From Schistocephalus solidus (taxonomy: Eukaryota; Platyhelminthes; Cestoda; Diphyllobothriidea; Diphyllobothriidae), in assembly GCA_017591395.1 (NCBI GenBank), contig WEDG01000804.1:26001-90000 (forward strand): 64,000 nt of DNA, written 5' to 3'. Position 1 is the stretch's first letter; the number at the start of each line of letters is the position of its first letter. The notes beneath the pieces were generated by a model, which saw only the letters and a list, made by a program, of their open reading frames with translations, was not told the origin of the DNA and did not search any database. This document shows positions 57,851 through 64,000 of the stretch, in pieces. Both the position numbers and the translations under genes were made by a program.

Positions 57851-58174
57851 ACACGAAAATCGTGCAGGGTCACGGTTTTTGACTTGGGTGGGGCAGCCCT
57901 ATTCCCGTGGCCATGTAGGTTATCCTTATCAACTAATTATTAGGAAACTATGCTACCTCGATACCTACCCTTCGAAAACATGGACTTCTTGCTGGGACGC
58001 TCTATAGCGCTACCCGGAAAACACCGTAATACATCAGCTTTTCCATACGTGTCTTCATCGTATTAAAGAGATTGCTCTGTCTCAGAATAAAGGCCGAAAA
58101 GCAATTACAACTGAAAACGCAGATCAGTGGGCATCTAAGGCGAAGTTCCACAAACAAGCCTTGAGAGGAGAAGG

Positions 58175-58468
58175 AGAATAGAAGGGCGGAGGAGGAGGAT
58201 TAGGAGGAGGAGTGAGGAGCACGAGGAGAAGAAGGAGGAGGAGAAGGAGGAGTAGAAGGAGGAGACGTAGGAGGAGGAGGAGGAGGAGGAGGAGGAGAAG
58301 GAGGAGGAGGAGGAGGACGTAGGGAGGAGGAGGAGGAGGAGGAGGAGGAGGAGGATGAGAAGGAGGAGGAGGAGACGTAGGAGGAGGAGAAGTATGAGGA
58401 GGATGAGAAGGAGGAGGAGGAGGAGGATGAGAAGGAGGAGGAGGAAGCGGAGAAGGAGGAGGAGAGTA
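58175..58468 (+). repeat. (GGA)n/(GAA)n compound microsatellite
   Basis: About 290 bp of GGAGGA with GAA, CGTAG and ATGAG interruptions. The GGAGACGTAGGAGG module recurs at 58260, 58312 and 58370, indicating higher-order duplication. Confidence 0.95.
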
Positions 58469-58662
58469 CGACCTTTCGTTCGTCCGGCGCCGGTGCATTA
58501 GATGTTCGGAGTGGTCTAGACAGTAAGAACCTTGAACACCGTTGATAACTACCTATCGGAAAACCGGAGAGCAGACTCTTCAACGGTATTTGAGACTTGC
58601 ATCGAGAAAACAGATTATATAGGCGAATGAGTGAAGTTCAGGTCGACGTAGGTGTAGGGAAG

Positions 58663-58985
58663 ACAGAAAGAAAGAAAGAAAAGAAGAAGAAGAAGAAGAA
58701 GAAGAAGAAGAAGAAGAAGAAGAAGAAGAAGAAGAAGAAGAAGAAGAAGAAGCAGAAGAGGAAGTATTCAATCACAGGAATCATTTGTTTATTTTCCTGT
58801 ATTTTCGAACTCGTGCAGGAGTCCGTTGTCAGAGATAAACGCAGCAACAGAACAATCAACAGTCATGAGGGGTATGAGCCAATGCAGCACAAGTTATACA
58901 GGCCCGGAGACGACTACGTAGGATTCTGTAACTCGGCACCGGACTGATTCCTTGAGTTCTCACCCACGTTCTAGGCTCGAGTCTG
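58663..58985 (-). mobile_element. Penelope-like element 3' tail ending in (CTT)n
   Basis: 58760-58950 matches the tail of the PLE at 7290-7430 (ggaatcat...tttattttcctgtattttcgaactc; gataaacgcagcaacagaa). The microsatellite (AAG)n at 58672-58752 sits exactly where the other copy has its short AAG run. No coding part remains. Confidence 0.65.
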
Positions 58986-58999
58986 ACGCAAAACCACAG

Positions 59000-60490
59000 G
59001 TTGTTTTCGTCATAAGCATGTTAGGAAGGTTTATTTGCCGCAGGTGTGTCGCGCAAGTCAATGTGATTTACAAGCACCTCAACCGCCTCCCTCTGTCTCA
59101 TTAACATACTCGGTTTTTAAACTCCAAGGTACGCCAAAAGATGGCTGGTAAGGATGAAACTCCGGAAGGCAACAAGTAAAACAGCGATCACTTCGATAGT
59201 GCCGGAGACACCGGTGACGTACACCGTCAAAGAAGCCGTGCCCATGACTGGCATTACGGACAGAGGCAGCCAAAAAATCAGACACAAAGATGAGGGCGCC
59301 TTTCATCAGGCACACGCGAGGCCGTAGAGACGGAGAGGAAATGGGCGTGAGAGTACGGGTTTACGAAAGTGCGTGAACGCGCGTGCTTCGCCTGCCAACG
59401 GTGGAGTATCAATTGGCCCCGGGCCAGACGAGGAAAAACATAGTTGTGACAGTGTTCATGGTGGTCGTTTAAGGACGACGAGGGTGCAGAATCAGGCACC
59501 AGATTAGGGAAGGTGGGGTCTTCAGAGGCGTGAACAGGCCGCCCACCGACTCCCCCCTCCCTCTTACTTGCCGTGCAGTCGCTGCCAAGAACAACGTACT
59601 GGTGCGGTCTATTGGCGCGCTCTCCGACTGCAAGTAGCAGAGAGGGTTTTTGTGACGATATATTTTACGCGCGTCAGGAAACTGAGGTGCATCAGTGGTA
59701 GTGAAACCGCTGAAACTGCAATACTTACGATAGTGCTAGGCAGGGTGGGGGGAAGGCATTTCCAGCCTCAGTCCTCTCCACTGGTAAGATCCACTCAAAC
59801 CCGCTGAAAATGAGATTGTGCGCACTGACCAATCAGGCGGATCCTTTGAGTTTTAAGTATGTCAAACACCTGCTGGCCTCTCATACCGACCGAGACAGAC
59901 TATACAGTGAGAGAGGCCACAGAAGCCATAGGAAGGAGCCATCGCACAGTCTGTATCTCAAACACAACGTCTATGTTTGCGTTCCAGTTGACAACCACCC
60001 GGACCACGACGGTATTATGACGCGATAAATTTTCCCGTCATTCAAGCCGGTCTCATCCGGAAACTGCTCTGTCGGAGGTGGGGACTAAAACGTGCGTATC
60101 TGAATTCAGGAATTACAAGAAACCATCGCTAGAGCAAGTCGTCACATGCAAATACCATGCTGTGATCTGCGCGCTTTGGTTGGACTTTCTGTCGATCAAT
60201 GACAATGAAAGGCCGGCTGCCTATCCACCAACAAGAAAGTAAGCCGGAGTCAGTCGTCCGACTGAGCACACTGAGGGAATGACGCTCAGATCTCTCTCTC
60301 TCTCTCACTCACTCATTAGCGCCCTGTTCTGTTGGGGTACATGAATGGTACAGGCGGACTTGTAGTCGATTCACTAAAAGGAGCACTAACAACCGAAGGG
60401 TAGATTGGTCATCTGGCCCCGTAAATAGGAGCACCCTTCCACTTAATAAAGGTGACAGGCGCAAAACTCCACATAAAGTAAATATATTAT
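59000..60490. other. No recognised gene
   Basis: No coding domain, RNA gene or named repeat recognised; a CT patch lies at 60292-60305. Confidence 0.4.
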
Positions 60491-60494
60491 CGTC

Positions 60495-60612
60495 TGCTAA
60501 CCCTAACACTAGCCGTAACATAAACCTAAATCATAATCTTGATCGTAACCCTAACCCCAGCCGAAACCTTATGACTACAGTTAACACTAACCCTAACCTT
60601 AAAGCTAGTCGT
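60495..60612 (-). repeat. Degenerate telomere-like CCCTAA block
   Basis: taaccctaacactagccgta, gtaaccctaaccccagccga and cactaaccctaaccttaaag show clustered hexamers in the opposite sense to the block at 57755. Nearby gagggccatataagtaatcc is the complement-like partner of ggcttatatgccctccta at 57665, so both blocks probably belong to one repeat family. Confidence 0.55.
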
Positions 60613-60734
60613 AATTTTTCTGGAATTTTGCGCAGAGCCAACTATGTTCGTGCTGTTTAGAGGGCCATATAAGTAATCCTTACCGACGCCTGTTTCATGT
60701 GACCGTGGAAATCCCGATTTTAGCTGATAAAAGA

Positions 60735-60820
60735 TAGTCCCGTATAGCCTAATGGTAGTATTTAACTCAAATTATCAATGAAAAATTGTCCTGGGTTCAA
60801 ATATCAGGCTTAGCGGTTTA
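60735..60820 (+). mobile_element. tRNA-like fragment
   Basis: A-box-like tagcctaatggtagtattta and B-box-like cctgggttcaaatatcagg at suitable spacing, but no acceptor stem pairing. Probably SINE-derived. Confidence 0.4.
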
Positions 60821-60854
60821 TGGTCGGGGCAGGACTGGCACCCCCCTAACCGTC

Positions 60855-60910
60855 CCTGCACCACCACGCATACGGTGGACATCGTCGGACTACTGACGGT
60901 CAAACTTGCG
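60855..60910 (+). mobile_element. ZF-LINE 3' terminal fragment
   Basis: Only the last about 55 bp of the family: cgtccctgcaccaccacgca, tacggtggacatcgtcggac. Confidence 0.6.
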
Positions 60911-61439
60911 TGGCCGATGATGGCAAGTCAGACGGAAGAGGCCAGTCTAGTCGCAATAGTCATTGGCAAGAAGTCAAATATACTGGGGCCGAATGGCAGC
61001 AGAGCAGGACTTGTAGCTCCACCTTACGCGTGACACAAATACGTCTCAAATTACATGCCTCACAGAAACTAGTCTTTCGATTGGATAGAGGGACCCCCCA
61101 GTTGTGAACTTAAGTCACAAAGTCAACCGATCTGGATAGCCCCTACGGCTTGCGTGCTGCCGTCTCCATGGAACTTTAAAATTTGAGAGGAGCACAGGGT
61201 GACTTTCGATGGAACCCACAACTGGCTCACGACACGCGTTTATCGGGTTGCGTTATGTCCGAGCAAGGTCGTAATGACAGCCGTGAATGCGCGTACAGAA
61301 GAAGCAGGCTTTCAAGCGCCCAATCTCATTATCAACTGATTGAAAGGGTCGGATTTCTAGTGATAGATGGAAGAGGGCAGAGAGCAAGGTCGACACAGGT
61401 GATCTATCAGTATGACAGGTTAGGGCGTTCCTCACTATA

Positions 61440-61805
61440 ATGGATCCGACGTACTAGGAGTCGTGGTTCGGAAGGCTCTCAACTGACGGAATAACTAGGT
61501 CTTACTGGTGAGTACAGTGAAATGAAAGACTAATGGTTACGGTTCCTCACTATATTCCTTATGGCACTGTCACACATGTGAGCTCCGGGTCACCCTGTTA
61601 GATAAAACTGAGACAGGACGGTGGCAGCGGGTTGCTTACATTGGTCTCGCCACTGCGCCTGCCTCAGGTTGTCTTTACACCGTCTGTCTATCAATCGTCA
61701 ATTGCGTGAAGGTAGGGATACGCAAGTCTACTATGAATTAATTCACGCCGAAGTCACCATTGATCCGCACACTCCATGTGTTGACGTCGTTGCTTTTCAC
61801 TGTTG
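61440..61805 (+). mobile_element. ZF-LINE 3' region, degenerate copy
   Basis: Opens gtggttcggaaggctctcaa with CTGACGGAATAACTAGG, keeps the ccttatggcact and tctactatgaattaattcac landmarks, and ends gacgtcgttgcttttcactg. Confidence 0.6.
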
Positions 61806-62497
61806 AACAGTCGGGTGGTCTTCCATAAAGCCTTTGGTCACGCCTGTCATGAACACATATAGTCTATTTTATCCTACCAAGCGCACCAGACTACGTGTCG
61901 TGAAGACGCAAAGTAATACAGGGTACCGTGGGGGGGGAGGGTTTTCAATTTCCAACACGGCACTCTCTAAGCAACTGCGTGCGCATCGCCCGCCTGCACA
62001 CACGCACACCCACACGTGCATGCGCGCGAGGAGGGGCGACCGGAGGAGATCGGAACGTGTGCTCGTGCGTCGGCGGCTCTCGCATGTGGCACTCGTCTGG
62101 TGCAATACGTTCAGAAAAAAAATCGCACACTAGGATGGATGAGGCGCTCTGTGTGACCAGAGAAAGCGCTTCACGCCGATGGAGGGGTGGAGACAATTGA
62201 CCAATTCCAACGGGGGAACGCAGCGGACACACGGCAGTGGGTAAGCTCTGGTAGGGCGGATGCTCACAACCACCAGTTGGGGGTAATTGAGAGGAAACTG
62301 ACGCCCTGACTAGGAGACAAAAGGGTTCCCTTGACTGTGCTGCTGGCGTAATCGGCAGTCACCAGCACAAGTGGGCGCCAAGATAGCAAAAGTTCACCTT
62401 CAGAGCACAGGCATGAGACCCTTGGGACACAATGGGGGTGACCGCGTAACGGTCGAGACGGAGAGTGGAAGGGGGCGCGTGAGGGTAATGAGAAGAA

Positions 62498-62500
<3 letters not shown>

Positions 62501-62562
<62 letters not shown>

Positions 62563-62653
62563 GTATGACTGGCTGATGACGGCTACTAAGCCAGAAATGG
62601 CCATTCCGGTCTTCCCTTGTCTTTGTCGGTTCCATTCCAATATATTATAGAAG

Positions 62654-62715
<62 letters not shown>
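62501..62715. repeat. Two (TA)n microsatellites around a SINE tail
   Basis: (TA)n at 62501-62559 and 62653-62715 (broken once by tgata). Between them 62560-62640 is a forward SINE tail (gactggctgatgacggctac, cattccggtcttcccttgtc). Confidence 0.93.
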
Positions 62716-62716
<1 letters not shown>

Positions 62717-62949
62717 CTGTAGAGTCAGCTTGTTCAGAACCCATAAATACTGTGAGGCGCCGTACTGAACCTACCTCCGACGATGGAATCTTGTTTGATT
62801 TTGAAACGTCAGGATATTAAACCTATTGTTCCCGTGATCGCCTCTTCTTCTGATTTATGCCCGGGGACGCGCATTTTCGCTTTAATTAGCAATATATATA
62901 TGATGTGGCATTTAGACGGGGGGCGGTGAGTCGTAATCGTAGACCCTCA

Positions 62950-63400
62950 TAATGGATGTCCAGGTCAACATGGCGGTTGATACTGCCCGCACAGGAGTAC
63001 CAGGCCTCGAGGAATTCTCTCGCTCCTTTTGTGTTGGCCATGTGGCGACGACCTCAGTTTCATCCCAATTAAATCGATGATCGCACTCGAGCGCGCGACG
63101 AGGGAATAAGGGTCTCGGCGCGGACGGCTAGTTTGTGCTCATTAATGTGGGTGCAGAGGCGTCGACCCGTATGCCCAATATAAACACAAAGAGCAATTTG
63201 GCAGCACGGGATGCGATAAATTACGTTGGTTTGTTGACTTTTGGGGATGGGATGCTTTTATTCGGGATAGTGTGGTGCGCAGTGAGGATGCTGGTTTGTT
63301 AGCGACGTGTATACCAAGGCGATTCAACTGCCGAGCGATTACGTCAGAGGCCCCCTTCAAATAAGGCAGGGAGTATAATTTTCATTGCGAACCATTGATA
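62950..63400 (-). mobile_element. Penelope-like element remnant: linker and GIY-YIG endonuclease
   Basis: Minus strand: LPYLKGASDVIARQLNRLGI at about 63365-63305, HVANKPASSLRTTLSRIKAS, then after a one-base shift NVIYRIPC, ALCVYIGHTGRRLC (GIY-YIG core) and INEHKLAVRAE ending near 63080. This is the canonical PLE order (G-x-S-D/E linker, K-P-x-x-x-L-R, V-I-Y-R-I-P-C, Y-I-G-x-T-G-R, N-E-H-K). It belongs to a different subfamily from the other three, with a better-kept catalytic box. Confidence 0.82.
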
Positions 63401-63464
63401 CAGACCCGTTGTTTTGTCAGTTTGCGAACGGGAATATGAATTATGATAGCGAGGTGTTCACCGA

Positions 63465-63518
63465 TATGGCTAAGGAACATGCATGTTCCGTTGTGCTTTG
63501 GGTAATGAGAAATAGAAT

Positions 63519-63549
<31 letters not shown>

Positions 63550-64000
63550 ACAACATATGCTACATGTCGCTATGCGACGGCCTGCGAGGGCTCTAGTCTG
63601 AGCTCCAGGGCACAACGGAACATACATGTTCCTTAAGCAGTTCGGTGAGCAACATACTATCATCATAAAACCCGATTGCAACCGATGTACAACGACGTGT
63701 CAACATGATCAGACGTCCGACTCCAATTATCAAAGGTCGCGGGTTCGAATCCCAGGTGTGCCACACTTGGGATTGGGTATGACTGGCTGATGACGGTTAA
63801 TAAGCCGGAAATGGCCATTCCGGTCTCCCTTGTCTTTGTCAGTTCCACTTTAACAACATATGCTACATGTCGCTGTGCGACGGCCTGCGAGGATCTAGTG
63901 TGAGCTCAGGGCACAACGGAACATACATGTTCCTTAAGCAGATCGGTGAGCAAAATACTATCATATATTTATATATATATCTTATATGGTGAGTAAAAGA
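63465..64000. mobile_element. SINE array around (TA)n, with tandemly repeated heads
   Basis: A reversed head fragment (ggaacatgcatgttccgttg, 63476-63495), (TA)n 63521-63549, then forward head (63551-63664), A/B-box body (B box tcgcgggttcgaatcccag at about 63732), tail (63780-63845), and a second head (63855-63964) about 304 bp after the first. The second head runs into another TA tract at the window edge. Confidence 0.8.

Noticed and set aside
24278..64000. Ig-domain exons of the DCC-like gene on the minus strand
   Set aside because: Looked for W and D-x-G-x-Y-x-C patterns with phase-1 splice sites among the open frames and saw none I could support; they may be outside the window or missed by eye.

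Overview
The window looks like nuclear DNA of a flatworm, most likely a tapeworm of the diphyllobothriid type. It has one long gene cut into small exons by introns of 82 bp to more than 6 kb, very low gene density, tRNA-derived SINEs, Penelope-like retroelement remnants, a LINE whose 3' end encodes C2H2 fingers of a kind I recall as abundant in diphyllobothriid genomes, and long AG, TA, TAG, GGA and AAG microsatellites. The assignment to flatworm or cestode is inference. The assignment to a bilaterian animal follows directly from the gene.

Minus strand, 24277 down to 2763: the 3' three quarters of a DCC/neogenin (Frazzled, UNC-40) netrin/RGM receptor. Seventeen exons can be joined with canonical GT/AG sites and continuous reading frame, giving 1101 residues. 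They encode fibronectin type III (FN3) repeats 1 to 5, one membrane segment, a long proline/serine-rich cytoplasmic tail with a Q10 run, and a last exon carrying the P3 motif that ends all DCC-family receptors. The signal peptide and Ig domains should lie upstream of 24277, and I did not find them. Two structural oddities stand out. There is no FN3-6: an 88-bp intron joins FN3-5 directly to the juxtamembrane/TM exon. The second half of FN3-4 also could not be located in the 1-kb intron where it should be.

The introns and the whole 24.3-64 kb region are repeat-rich and hold no other gene I can name. Penelope-like element (PLE) remnants with GIY-YIG endonuclease lie at 7.3-8.2, 19.9-20.6, 54.2-54.5 and 63.0-63.4 kb, with a bare 3' tail at 58.7-59.0 kb. 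A non-LTR element ending in C2H2 fingers plus a roughly 750-bp 3' region occurs at least ten times, mostly 5'-truncated. SINEs occur about ten times. A 350-bp family ending in AATAAA plus (CT)n occurs three times, and a candidate 124-bp LTR with primer-binding site lies at 51.3 kb.

The most interesting non-coding signal is at 28.35-30.9 kb. Two copies of a 354-bp unit each contain a motif matching a type I hammerhead ribozyme (CUGANGA box, stem II, GAAA, short stem III, UC cleavage site, stem I CCCA/UGGG). One copy sits inside an 875-bp near-perfect palindrome and the other starts a head-to-tail repeat. This is the architecture of metazoan retrozymes, which are thought to move with PLE machinery, and PLE remnants are present in the same window. 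Just right of the palindrome is an unidentified coding-like segment (29231-29661, plus strand).
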